A stretch of 64,000 bases of DNA, taken from Eremophila alpestris peregrina (lineage: Eukaryota; Chordata; Aves; Passeriformes; Alaudidae). The stretch lies in contig WMCF01000003.1 of the NCBI GenBank assembly GCA_009792885.1, forward strand, positions 15,834,297 through 15,898,296, written 5' to 3'. This document shows, piece by piece, positions 22,901-33,887 of the stretch. Position 1 is the first letter of the stretch; each line of letters starts with the position of its first letter. Made by a program: the position numbers and the translations under genes. A model generated the notes under the pieces. That model searched no databases and was not told the origin of the DNA. It was given only the letters and a program-made list of their open reading frames with translations.

Positions 22901-25687
22901 GCAGGGCATGGGGCTGGTACTGGGCTGGTGTTCAGGGTCTTGGAATAACTTACTGTGCTTACACAGTTTCTCTTATTAATGTTCCCTAAAGCCAACAGCT
23001 TGTGCTTTGTGACCCATTTCAGCCTTGGCCACTGCCACCTTTTTCTCCCCCTGGCTTTTTCTTCCCAGCAGCTCCGTTTCCATCTTACAGCCCACCTGCT
23101 TGGGGCTTCTACATCTCTCCCCTGTCCTCTGAACTTCTGCCTGTCTTGTTCCTGCACGTGCAGAGCAGCATGTGCAGTACAATACCTGATGTGCAGAGCG
23201 AGCTGTGCAGTCAGGTCATGTGCTGCACAAATCAAAGTCACAGGCTGGAATGCAGGGTGGCAACAGGCTTACTGATGCTGGCTGGGAGCAGGAGCTCCCA
23301 CTTTCAGCTAATCCTTCCTCTGAAATCAGAGGAAGCAGCTTGCAGGAAGTGTGACATGCTTTCGACAGCTCCTGTAATCCCCGAGCTGTCTGTGCAGTGG
23401 AGAGGCCCTTGCCATGAGCTCCATCTGGTGTAGGGTGTGTGTGCCTGTTATCTCATAATGCAGTCACAGCTCTGCCCTTCTGCCAGGTATAAACTCAGGT
23501 CTTTAATTTTAGGCACTTGTTTGTTTGATTCAAGTGAAAGATTTAATAAACCTGGGCTGCCTGTACCTTCACTCTCTTCTGGCTGCTCCCTTTCTACATT
23601 GCATTGTTTTGCTTGTTTGGGGAAACTTCCTGACATTACTTGCATCTTTCTTCTCTTCTTTCTCCTTCCACTGTTCAGTTTAACCTGAATTGATGTTTCT
23701 TGCCCATGCAAAACCTCTGGATTTCATGATATTTAGCTACTACAGCATCAGGTATCTAACATCTCTCATCTCAGACACATTGGTTAGACTTTTGCATGCA
23801 ATCCTGTTGGCAGGACTTGCTGTGAGCATGCTCAGAGAGGGTGCTTTGAACCTGCTCTCTGGCAACAGACAAGGGAAAGCTCTTCTGTCATGCCACAGAA
23901 TTTATTTCCTTTAATGTGGTTCTTGGATTTTACAGGTAGCCTGAGCAGTTTGCCCAATGGAAAAAGACAAGGCCTTAACCCTTTCAGTGAGTATCTTGTC
24001 AAAATGTTTTCTTTTTTCCTTTGATAAGTATGTATTGCAGAATTCATTGTCCCCTGTTCTCCTATGTTCATGAACAGCAATATAGAAACAACTGGAAGCC
24101 AAAGTTGTTCTTAAGAGGTATAAATAAACCAACATGCACCTCCATTGCATCATTTCAAAGTCCAGCTCTGTCTTTTGTTGGAACAGATTATATGTTGCTA
24201 AGGAATTAGAATAGGATAAAGCATCCATGGGATGACTACTCTCCTATCCTACTCTTTCATCTTTTATCAAGCAATAATTTAGGTGATTTGTTGTGTTTAC
24301 ATTACATTACTCCATGGACAAGTTCCCATGAAGACTCTTCTCTATCATGGTAAGGGTCTGCTCTCCCCTGTATTTTGTGGCATTGAGTCACATGGACCCT
24401 TTCATCAGGCATGAACAAGATAATTTACTTTGCTTTTAGACTTGCTGCCTCATGGTTTTGTTGGGTACTTCTCATTTTGGATTGTAGGAAGCAGTGAGAA
24501 GTTCTCCTCTGCACATATCTTTTGCCACTTGTTCTATAGCTGTCCTACATATGTCTGGTTAGACTCCTTCTTGTGTTGAGGAGACCTGGGCTGTGTATTT
24601 GTTTAATGCCAGAAGCCTTCCTATACCTCTTGCTGTCCTCCTTATCTTTCTGGGGAATGTATCTGGTCCTGGTGAGCTGGGCTGAACAGAGAACTGAAGG
24701 TAAAGATCAACTGTACCTTGTACATTGAGGATGTGGTGTTTCCTGGTGTGTCCTCCATTCTGAGTATGTACTTGATTTTTGCCTGCTGCTAAAAGCTGAG
24801 CAGAGGCATTTGAACAATTGCTGTGGCTTCAGCCCCTTCCTTGTCACTCAAAGTGCTCAGTGTAGGACAGGTCATCTGCACTCCCACACTGCACTGCACT
24901 TACAGACATGGAAAATTATCTGCTGTTTTTATGAGCTGGTCATTGAGCACTGCAGGCACCTTTTGCAGAGCTGTGCAATGGATTGCAAATATGGCTACCT
25001 GAAATTTGCATTTGACAATATTTGCCCCTTGTGACAGGGCATGTTGATCAGCACTGATCCCAGTGAGGTAACCTTTCCCCTCTTTGAAAATCAAATCCCT
25101 ACTTTGCTTTCTCTTTAGCATGTTTTCACCTGTAATTAATCCACAGAGCTCTAGCTCTGATCCCGTAAGAGCTTTAGTTCTTTTAGAGCCTTTGGTGAGG
25201 GGCTTAACAAAAGCTTGCTGAAGAAAGGCCTCCTCCAAGACCTGCTGATCTACTAGGGAAGGAGGCAGCTGGCTGTGGCTGATGGGGAGATGGTGGCAGG
25301 GCAGCCTGGCAGCAGTGGGTTTCTGCGTCAGCTGTGCCAGGCAGAAGAGCAGAGCAAGGGATGTTGGACCAGTTTTTTCCCTAGACTGCATGCCTATTTC
25401 CAAGGAGGGGGAGGAAAGTGGTGTTTTGTGTTTAAAAATGTCAGTCCCTAAGGCTCCATGTGACTCATTCAATGCTTTTTCCAGCAAGGCTGTCTCATTA
25501 GCCCCTGGTTGTTTTCAGCCTCACAGCTTACTCTGGGATCTCAGCTTTCTGGGGCCATGGCTTCATTAGAGGCTATACTGGATCTTTATCAGACAGGTTT
25601 CTGTTTGTTTTAATTTGCCTTTTCTCCTTATGTGTGCTTATGTCCTGTTTTTTCCTGCTTGCCCACCCCACCCTGCTCTTTCAGTAG
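16969..25687 (+). other. SMOC1: SMOC1 last intron, 8.7 kb
   Basis: Intron bounded by GTGAGT and a tandem TTTCAGTAG acceptor. It contains one CR1 fragment (about 18735-19801). A GC-richer stretch at 22340-22900 holds several overlapping open frames on both strands, which I treat as chance. A 26-nt word at 17607-17632 recurs exactly at 23421-23446. Confidence 0.9.
18735..19801 (+). mobile_element. CR1 LINE fragment, about 1.07 kb
   Basis: It begins within the reverse-transcriptase region (sequence equivalent to SPLGVCTGPVLFNIFIND after repair of gaps is broken here by small indels). It runs through the TGGGCTGCATCCAAAGC and AGGAAAGGCTGAGAGAACTGG blocks and ends TTCCAACCCAAACTGTTCTATGATTCTGTGG. 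Orientation is the same as SMOC1. It belongs to a different CR1 subfamily from the 8-kb copy, judging by the 3' UTR text, and is not coding-competent. Confidence 0.9.
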
Positions 25688-25701
25688 GTCGCCTGGTGTA
25701 G
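25688..25701 (+). CDS. SMOC1: SMOC1 terminal exon, last codons and stop
   Basis: After the acceptor at 25686-25687 the exon completes a glycine codon and reads R-L-V followed by TAG at 25699-25701. This is the expected SMOC1 C-terminus (GRLV). The acceptor is a tandem CAG-TAG: use of the upstream AG (25683-25684) would add one valine codon (VGRLV) without changing frame. Phases from 1032 to the stop sum to 214 codons including the stop, which supports the exon chain as read. Confidence 0.93.
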
Positions 25702-26629
25702 CAGCAGAAGATAAGAAGGGAAGGCAGGAGCTGACCCAAAGGAAGAAAAGATCCAGTGACAGACGGACAGACACCTTGCTGCTTGTGAGCAAGCATGCAG
25801 CATCAGCAACATCCAGCGTAGCAGAAGTGGCACCCAGAATGTTTGCACTTTTTAAAAATTGGTTTGGGTTTGTTTTTAATTGCTTTTCAATGCCGTTATC
25901 TAATACTTTGGAAAGTGGAGGGAAGCAGGATCATGACTTTTTAAAATTGGAACAGCTACTGATGATGTAAAATTGAGTTCACTGGGACTCAAAGAATTTT
26001 ATATACTGTATATAAATATATATGTAAATTGTACAGTTGTCTTGTACAGGGGTTGGAGTCACTGTTCTGTTCCTCCCTTTGCTTTTGAAGGCTGTTAGGG
26101 TTAGAGGGACACTTTGCATTTAATGGATTATAGTAATGCATTCATTTCTGCCACCAAACCATCATTCAGTGGCTAGCCTTAACAGCACCTCCATGCAGAA
26201 AGGAGCCAGTGTATCAGCATGAATTGTTCTTGCAGATGTGCACACAGTGCTCCAGATACCAAATGCTTCTTGAGAGCAACTGAACCCCTTTTCATACCAT
26301 AAAGCTCTCTGCAACTCAGGCAATTGGGCTTTTGAGAGCACAGATTTCATGTAAGTATTGGTGCACTGCAAAGCTGCTTAAAGTAGGGATAGAAAAGGGT
26401 TGTATTAGGGATGTATAAAAGTAGTTTGTGCACCTTTTGCAAGTTGGGCAGAAATGAAACACAAATGCATTGCTATTGATGCTCAGATAACATGCTTAGC
26501 AAAGATGTGCCATGCCTCTGGAATCTAAAGCTGTAGGAAGTATGTGGGAGCCATAGGCCTAGTAGAGTCAGTGGAGTGAAGTCTTGCATCTTCCACTCTG
26601 ACAAAGTGTACATCTGTATGTTGTAGAGC

Positions 26630-26635
26630 AATAAA
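26630..26635 (+). terminator. SMOC1: Candidate poly(A) signal, SMOC1
   Basis: A canonical AATAAA about 0.93 kb after the stop, followed within 40 bp by a GT-containing stretch (CTTGTGCTTTGC). It would produce a short 3' UTR isoform. Confidence 0.4.
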
Positions 26636-27453
26636 CATTTTGAGAAGCCTGCTTAAAGCAGCATTAGCCTGCCTTGTGCTTTGCTGAAGAGCAAAGAACA
26701 TACTTGTCAATGCAGACAGACACAGTCGTGCTGCTGGTCCCTAGGAGTCTGTTTTACTGATGTTTCAACAGTACAGCTTGGGACATGCTCACTGGTGAAG
26801 GTCTGTCAGCAGTGACTTTTCTTGTCCTTGGTGGCTGTGAATCCAGGTTCTTCTCCTGCATAGTGGTGTGCCTGCCCACTTTGCCTAATTTGCTGTTGCC
26901 AGTGCCTCCTGAGCACTGTGACACTGGGGTGTGATTAGCAGTAACAGTGAAGGCTTGGAGTGAGGAGTATGGGGTTCTTGGAGGCCACAGGAGTTGTGTC
27001 AACCACTAGCAGTTTTACCAAAGTTGTTTCTTTGGCAGGGGTGCCCATAGTAGCAATCCTAGATTTGGGCAGAGTGTGATGGGACACGCAGTGTTTTGCT
27101 TTGTGTATTTCCAACCACTGGCAGCACTTGCCTCTTCTGAGCAGCCTCCCACTTCAGACCTGGTGATCCTTCTGCCACTTACCTCTGGACCAAGAACCTG
27201 TTAGAAGAAACTGTAGTGAAGGTGATGAAATGACATGCTAATATGAGATCACCCCAACAGTTACTTGCAACACCAATAGGTTACTGTAGAGACTGGACTC
27301 GTCCCTCAAGGCTCTGTTGCTTTGGTAAAAGATGATACAGCACAGCATCTTCACTCTGTTATGTCATCATCACAATAGCATGAGATAAATACTTCACCAA
27401 AAAAAAGTGTCCTGATGCAGTAAGTTAATGCTTGTTGACAAAATGGGAAGTTA

Positions 27454-27459
27454 AATAAA
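27454..27459 (+). terminator. SMOC1: Candidate poly(A) signal, SMOC1
   Basis: AATAAA followed by an A-run about 1.75 kb after the stop, near the 3' UTR length expected from mammals. The downstream element is weak. Confidence 0.4.
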
Positions 27460-29171
27460 AAAAAACCCTAATAACTCTCTCTCAAAATAACTGTTTAAGA
27501 GTAGTAATAACTTCCTCTGGGAAGTGTATTGGAGCTAATTAAAACATATGGCATGGTTGAAAACACCTCTGGTAATATCTGAAATATACATCATACCATC
27601 AGAATAAAAAGAAGTCATCTCTTTAGCAAGAGCAGATCCTGCTGCTGGATCTTCATGGTTTCTCACACACAATGTATATGCATTTTTGACCTGCTAGCTC
27701 ACACCTTGATTGCTTCTTCTCTGTCTCTTTTTTTTTTTTTTTTNTTTTTTTTTTTTTTTTGGTTGTTGTTTTTTTTTTTATGCCCTGGGCACATCTTTTG
27801 TGTGTTGAAATAATTTGGTTTAGTGTATAGTTAGAAATGTCCATGTCACACTCTCTGATCCTATTGTAGGGAGTAAAGAATGAAACCAACTGTATAAAAA
27901 AGTCCCTCTCTGTTTTAATATTCTAGTTTAGGGAATTAAAAGTTCTGGCTACTGGGTTGGTTGGTGTTTGGTGGTTTGAGGTTTTTTTGGGGGCGGGGTT
28001 TTTCTTTGTTTGGTTGGGGCTTTTTAAATGTATAGTTATATCCAGAAGAAACAGACAATTGGATGCCTCTAGGAATCCTATCAGCCAAGCACTGGGGTTG
28101 GGCAATGCCCCACAAGATTGTGGGGAACTGCAGAGCTGCTGAAACTCACTGCATCTTCTTCTGGAAATAAACCAGCCAGTCACCACTCCTGCTTGTTACA
28201 TAAATCCTTCTGCTGACCTCCTTTTTCTCATCCTCGTGTCCTTCCCCTCCAAAAGGCCTGCATTCACATGCGGTTTGCAACTAAAATTGGGTCAGTTCTT
28301 CAAGGAAGGCAAACAAGGTGTGGCTGTTGGTTAACTTGGATATTTGTGTGTATTCCTGTTGTTAGACCAGGGCTGATGTTACGAATGGATTGGGGACCAG
28401 GAATTACATTGCTTTCCCTTGTCACAAGACAATTCCAAGTCCCTGCATCCTGACTTGCTGAATCTGCATGGGTTTCTGAGCAGCTTGTGGCAACACTTGT
28501 ACATTGCCATGGAAGGCCCAACCAGCATAATGGTGTAATGTCCAGGTAGAGGTCAGGTTACTTGTTTGGGTTTATGTTGGAGGATTGTGCAGACTGTACT
28601 GGTCCTGATTCACAGAGCCCATGCTATGAACTGTCCAACAACCTGTACTCATCAGATGAGAGCAGTGCCTCAGCTGCCCACTTCCCCTCCTGCTTTTATT
28701 GCAGTCCACCTGGCTGCTAGGCCAAATTGTCCTTACCTGGTGGTTGTAAGCAATCTTCTGCTCTGCCTTGCATCAGAAGCATCCTTCTGTAGCTGAGACA
28801 CAGTGAGTGTCAGTGTTGTGTCTGAAAGCAGACCCTGGACATGTGTCTCCTCATCCTTAAAATCCTGCTGGGCCTCTCCAGCTCTGCTTTGAATGATGGC
28901 TGAAAATGGCTGGGACAGAGAAGAGAACCAGGACTCAGCAGTGCAAGTCATCTGTTTGTCCTGCCAGAAGTAAAAAACCTTTCCTTTCTTGCTGATCTTC
29001 CAGGAGCATAGTGTGTTGTAGGAAATTGCATTACAGTGGGATTCATTGTGTGAAGACACTGCTTTCCATGGCCTGAGTTTATACTGAACTCACCCTGCCC
29101 CAGCACATTTCTGCCTATGGCAAATTTATTAAACTGAAAGGCATCCTGTTTGGTTTTGGTTTTGTAATAAA
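27460..29171 (+). other. Possible extended SMOC1 3' UTR or intergenic DNA
   Basis: No gene seen. It contains a T homopolymer at 27728-27761 interrupted by an unresolved base (N at 27744) and a TG-rich low-complexity stretch at about 27953-28025. It ends at another AATAAA (29166-29171), which could be the most distal SMOC1 poly(A) signal. Confidence 0.5.
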
Positions 29172-32134
29172 ATAGATAACTTTTGCTCCAGTGTCTTGTG
29201 GTGGTTACTTGTTGAATCTTGATTTCCAGTTATTCCTACAGTGCTGTAGGAGAGAGAAGGGACTCCACGCAGAGTCAAGTGTCAGTCTGTGGTTGGGTTT
29301 GGAGGTCTCTGATGTTTCTCCCCTGTGTGTAAGCCTTCAAGCTGAAATAAAACGAGCTCCAGAGTGTATCTCTGTGGTTTGATGACAGCTGTCTGAATCT
29401 GCCCAGCCTGCTTAAAAAGGCTCTGAAGCTTCAGCAGGAGTGTGGTGATGATTGTAGAAGGTGGGGTGTGGGATCTCACAGCACCTTCTCCCCACACCAC
29501 AGGTAGGAGATGGGCACTGCACTTTGTGTGTCCTGGCACCTCCCTTTCACATGGGAGCCTTCATACTTCACTTTGCACATCACGCTTCGCTACATGGGAG
29601 CCTGAAATAGTATCTGCTAGCTGTTGTCCAAAACCTTTTAATCCTCAAAGATGGTAAGTAACAAGCCATGCTGGAAAGCTGCTGCTGTTGTAAAACATAG
29701 GTTTTTCTGGGCTACAAGGAAGTGGTATTCATCAGAGGCTGCAGCATCAGGTCCATGGCAGAAGAAGCCACCACTGATCCCTTCAAGTGCATTTGACCAG
29801 CTTTGTCATCACTGTCATTTCACTTGATCACATGTAAATTGCTTGCAGTGAATAAGGAGCCAACTCATTTATTGCACATGGAAGGCAAGGCACTTGCAGT
29901 CCCAGGGGAGGGTTTCTGCTCATGTGGTAGTCACAAGCTGGAATGTTTGTAGGTGGTCAAAGAGGGCTCTGCTAAATCTTTAGGTGCAAATTCAACAATA
30001 AAAGAAGGAAATGCAGAGGTGTGACAGCCAATGTGTATCAGTCAAGAATGAACTGGCAAACCATCTTAATTTCCTTGTATTACCAAGGGTAACAAGTTAT
30101 TGGGCTAAAGGAAGAGCAGTAGTTGTTATCTCTGGGGTTCTACAAGACTTAACAAAAAATAGGAAAAGGATATTTTGAAAAAGAAAAGACCCTTTCCCTA
30201 GCACTGCTGTCATTCTGTAAGCAAGTCAAAAGGACTGAAAAGGGCTTGCTTCTGCCTCTGCTTCCAACAGTAATACTGCCATTCTCTTCCTCCTCTCCCT
30301 GCCTTTTTTCCTCTTATCTGTAACATAACTAACACAATCACTATGCAGAATGCTGACCTTCTGACTTCTAAGCAGCCAGCCTTTACAAGCCATTTCAGGT
30401 GAAATACCTTGGAAACTGTTCAAAAGCTGATATTAATTTGGACAGAATGATCTGCAGAAAACACCTAGTTTAGAAAACACCTTGAATAGGAAATGGGTTT
30501 AAAAAATGCCAGCTTAGGAACTAGGAGTCTTAACAGCAAATGTTTTGTGTGGAATGTTTGCCAGAGAACCCAAGACTGGCTACTTTGGAAAGGAATTATG
30601 TTTTTTGTAATTCTGCTGAGGGCCTTCTTAGTGATTTTAATGGTGGGTTTTGTTTTTCATAGGGGCCTTGCCTGTGCACTCCAGGAGTTGTCTAGCTTTC
30701 ATTCAGAAAACACCACAAACTCTATGCTGCATGTTGTAGCACAAACCTATATCCCCATCTCCTGCAAAAGCATAAATGAACATTTATTCCACTTTATGTT
30801 TTCTTTCAGCACATTGGGGTTGGGCTGAGGGTCTTCAGCTGAGGCAGAGGAGCCATGGCCCCACTGTGTGCTCAGCCAGCCCACACCCACAGCCTGGCTC
30901 TGTCCCCAGCTGAGCTAGACCTGCACTGTGCTGCAGGCACAGGATGTGCACTGGGCAATGAGGGAGGCAGCTCCTTGTGTCTCCAGTGAAGACTGAGGTT
31001 TCCACACCTTGCTTCCTCTCTGGTGCCAGCAGGAATAGCTCAAGTCTCCTGCATGCGACTCACGACTAGGTGGCCCTAGTTTGGACCTCAGAGTAGTTTC
31101 CTGGTGCAAGATGTGGGAGTCTGAAGTACAGATGAATACAGCTCACCATATTAAAATAAAGAAATTTAGTCCCAGTACAAAACAGATCCCCAACTCATTG
31201 CTTTATTTTGTGTGAAAGGACTCTGGTGAAACAAATTCTTCTGCAGCATCTCTGTGCTTCAAGCACTTAAAAACTGCAGCTTGGGTGTCCAGTGTCCCAT
31301 TTAGCAGCACAGTTCTGGCCTTGCATAGCACTAAGTTCCCCTGCTATCTCCCTCATGATTTTGGCTGGGACCACTGAAGTGATTCCTGCTGGCTTCACCA
31401 TGTCAGAAAAGAGCTGACACAACATTTGGCTGAAGAGAGAGCTGTTTCTGAAGTGACTTGGATGTTCCCACTCTGAGCTGGCAGGTTATCTCAGAGAAAG
31501 CTGTATGAAGGTGGCTGAGGCTGGATTTGTTCATCTGCAGCCCAACATGAAAGTGAATTTTTGCATCTCTGGAGCTGTTAAAATTGTTTCGAGTTTACGG
31601 CTTAAACATTGCAAAAATTATCAGAGGACTTGTGCCCACTCTAGGAGACTGCAACAAAACCTTCTTGTCCTTCTGCAACCACAGAAGTCCACTCCTCCCC
31701 AAATATGCCTGCTAACTGGAATTTGGACTGTGACAGGAACTTAAGGTAAGGGGGATACTATTGTCCAGTCATCCTAGGTCTGGGGAGAAAAATGTGTTCA
31801 CCAGTGATACTGGATGAGAGACTGGAATGCTGATGGCTCCAACATTCACAGGGCAAGCTGCAGGTGAGCAATCCAGCCTCAGCCACCTTCATACAGCTTT
31901 CCCTGAGACAACCTGCCAGCTCAGAGTGGGAACATCCAAGTCACTTCAGAAATAGCTCTCTCTCTTCAGCCAGATACTGTGTCAGCTCTCTTCTGATAAG
32001 GGAAGAGGCAAACCTTGTGAGGAGGGTATGGTCTCTTTTCCTTACTCAAATGAACTCAGCTGAGGAAGTACTGGGACATTCATACATAGCCTAAGGTTTT
32101 CATCTCTGCTGATGGGCCGTAATGGGCCACAATG
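29172..32134. other. Intergenic DNA
   Basis: No coding exon or known transposon recognised up to the provirus. The notable content is the 140-bp inverted repeat at 31402-31541 and 31857-31996. Open frames here are short and without homology I can name. Confidence 0.7.
31402..31996. repeat. Inverted repeat, two 140-bp arms with 315-bp spacer
   Basis: The arm at 31402-31541 is the reverse complement of the arm at 31857-31996, with about ten substitutions and two small indels (roughly 92% identity, counted by eye). The outer sequences do not match. A transcript of either strand could fold into a long, nearly perfect duplex. The arms match no repeat family I recognise. Confidence 0.88.
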
Positions 32135-32606
32135 TGTGGAGTGCCTCTGCCTCAAGAGGCGGAGATTTGGGGCGTGGCCCTGCAAGCCTAGGAGGAGGCA
32201 CTCCACCACCAAGTTACAAATAAGGTATGAACCTAGAATCTTCTGCCCTTCCTTAGTTATCATTGGTTAAAACTGTACTGCAGTGTCCCCACCTCAGTTA
32301 TTCTTATTGGTTACTTTCCTTCAGCCCACCCCTTTGCAGTCCCTGCTCCTCTCGTCATTGGACCCTGACCCTAACCTCCACCCTTGCTCTACCCTATAAA
32401 ACCTACTACCCCACCTTTGTTCTGGTTCTTGTCCCTGGGCTGTATTTGAGTTATGTTGCATTTTATGTTTCTGTTAATAAATGGATTCTCGGATTTCCAT
32501 ACAAGAACCCGTCTCATCTCAATGTTGCTCTCTGGTGACTGTCTGTGACACCAGGGCCTGGGGGAGTTGTTGAGTTGTTGTGTCCTCTGCAGAGGGGACA
32601 GCAGCA
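32135..32606 (+). repeat. 5' LTR of the endogenous retrovirus
   Basis: 472 bp, TG...CA. TATAAA lies at 32395-32400 and AATAAA at 32476-32481, which places the R region between about 32420 and 32500 and U5 after it. The first 70 bp of U3 form nested inverted repeats (GCCTC/GAGGC, and an outer 11-bp arm pair at 32137-32147 and 32195-32205). It differs from the 3' LTR at 32408, 32434, 32450, 32460, 32528, 32595 and 32596. Confidence 0.95.
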
Positions 32607-32609
32607 AAT

Positions 32610-32627
32610 TGGTGCCCAAACAGGGAC
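32610..32627 (+). promoter_or_regulatory. Retroviral primer-binding site, tRNA-Lys type
   Basis: TGGTGCCCAAACAGGGAC sits three bases after the CA end of the 5' LTR. It matches the 18-nt site complementary to tRNA-Lys3 at 16 of 18 positions. Both differences are C-to-T or G-to-A changes inside what would have been CpG dinucleotides, as expected from methylation-driven decay. Confidence 0.85.
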
Positions 32628-32969
32628 AGGGCTCTGACACCCCAAATAGTAGGCGGCACACTGTGCGGCCGAGGAGGTTCCTCCACCACTCCGAAGAACC
32701 AGCAATAGAATCCAAGTTTAATTGGACCCAGCTGCAAAGGAGGAGAGCTGAGCTGCTGAGGCAGCAGAGAATAGCCCTCGATCAACGTCCCTGTAAGCTA
32801 CTGAGAGAAGTGCTGTCGAATCCTGTCGATCAGGTAAAGCGGACCTGGGTCCCAACCCCCTAGAGCTTTAGGCCAAGCTCATGGGAACCCCCCAAGAGAG
32901 GAGGGGAGAAAAGGCTTACGGGAGGAAAGTCCTTTCCAAAGGCAGATTAGGCCAAAGTAAGGAATGGCA

Positions 32970-33452
32970 ATGGGACAGTCACTCACCACTTGCCAACGAG
33001 ACGCATATAGGCATTTTATGTTTCTTTTAGTTTCTTATGGGAAGGAGTTTTCTAAGAAAGACCTAAAAAAGACCATCCGATGGCTCTACAACACCTTCCC
33101 TGATGTGTCCACAGACTCTATCAGAGATGCCAGCTTTTGGGACATAGTATGTGTAAACTTAAGTGCATTAACAGTCCAAGGGAACATTGCAGCCCCTCGA
33201 TTGCTACCTACTTCTCATATCATCAGGGAAAACTTACACCGTCATGCAAAGTGTCAAGGTCTCCTGCTGTTAGACACCCTTCCTGTAAATCCCCTTCTAG
33301 CTTCTGTGAAGCTCCCCTTATTCTCTTGCCCTCAGACTTTCCATTACTGTCCCCAGTCCCTGGTCCACGACGGAGTTGGCCGTGCCATCCCGGACCCTCC
33401 TTCCCAAGATGGCGATGGTCATGCCACTTGGAACCAGCTTTCCCGCTCTTGA
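32970..33452 (+). pseudogene. Gag-like matrix ORF of the endogenous retrovirus, truncated
   Basis: An open frame of about 161 codons from the second ATG of the run. It starts MGQSLTT, so Gly2 could be myristoylated as in retroviral matrix proteins. It continues with a helical, Lys-rich segment (KEFSKKDLKKTIRWLYNTFP) and SFWDIVCVNL, typical of class II (betaretrovirus-like) matrix domains. After roughly residue 85 the sequence becomes unlike gag, and a proline-rich frame is open in another register (33137-33637). This suggests an old frameshift. A further short frame (33591-33887) may be gag-derived. No capsid major-homology region or CCHC zinc knuckle was found, so this cannot make a functional Gag polyprotein. 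Confidence 0.7.
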
Positions 33453-33887
33453 CTTTCTCTTCCGATCCCACATCTGGTTCCGCCCCTTCCCCCAAATGCT
33501 CCACCTTTGGGAGCAGTGACCATCCCATCATGAGTCACACCCCTTACGAAGAAGGCGGAACCAGAGGCCCCGCTCCGGAAACTGCCATTTTTGTGCCCTC
33601 CCCCCAAAATGGCGGCACCCATACCCTCCCCAAATGAGCCCCAAACAACTTGCTACAGTTCTTCAAAATACAACATCCATGCTTCCACTCCCTCTTCTGA
33701 GAGAGACTTTCAAGTTGTTTCTTCCAATGGCGCAATACAACCTTTCCTAGATGGGGCCAATTGTAATTTTACTCCAGCAAGCAGTTTCCAAAAGCCACTG
33801 GCAAATGCAGCCCTTGCTGTTCAGACTTTTTTGAAGAACCAAACTATGCCTGCGTCTGTAACTAAAGCTGTCAGGCGTCGCCAATGA

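Larger units (their letters stand above)
25702..27459 (+). other. SMOC1: SMOC1 3' UTR (end uncertain)
   Basis: Non-coding sequence directly downstream of the stop. It holds an AT-rich block at 25998-26040 with a Pumilio-type TGTATATA (26007-26014) and two copies of TTGTACAG (26029-26036, 26042-26049). AATAAA occurs at 26630-26635 and 27454-27459, and again at 29166-29171. Mammalian SMOC1 has a 3' UTR of roughly 2 kb as I recall, so the middle candidate is plausible, but the sequence alone cannot fix the cleavage site. Confidence 0.6.

Noticed and set aside
22684..23241. 185-codon minus-strand frame and overlapping + frames in a GC-richer patch
   Set aside because: Both strands are open simultaneously, a sign of composition and not of coding.
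24900..25487. 195-codon open frame on the minus strand in the last SMOC1 intron
   Set aside because: No recognisable domain and no promoter or splice context; length is within chance for about 64 kb in six frames.
32567..32863. 98-codon ORF across the end of the 5' LTR, primer-binding site and leader
   Set aside because: It crosses functional retroviral non-coding signals; no protein is expected from it.
33137..33637. Separate proline-rich protein gene inside the provirus
   Set aside because: More simply explained as displaced gag or leader sequence in another register after a frameshift; no start context or domain.
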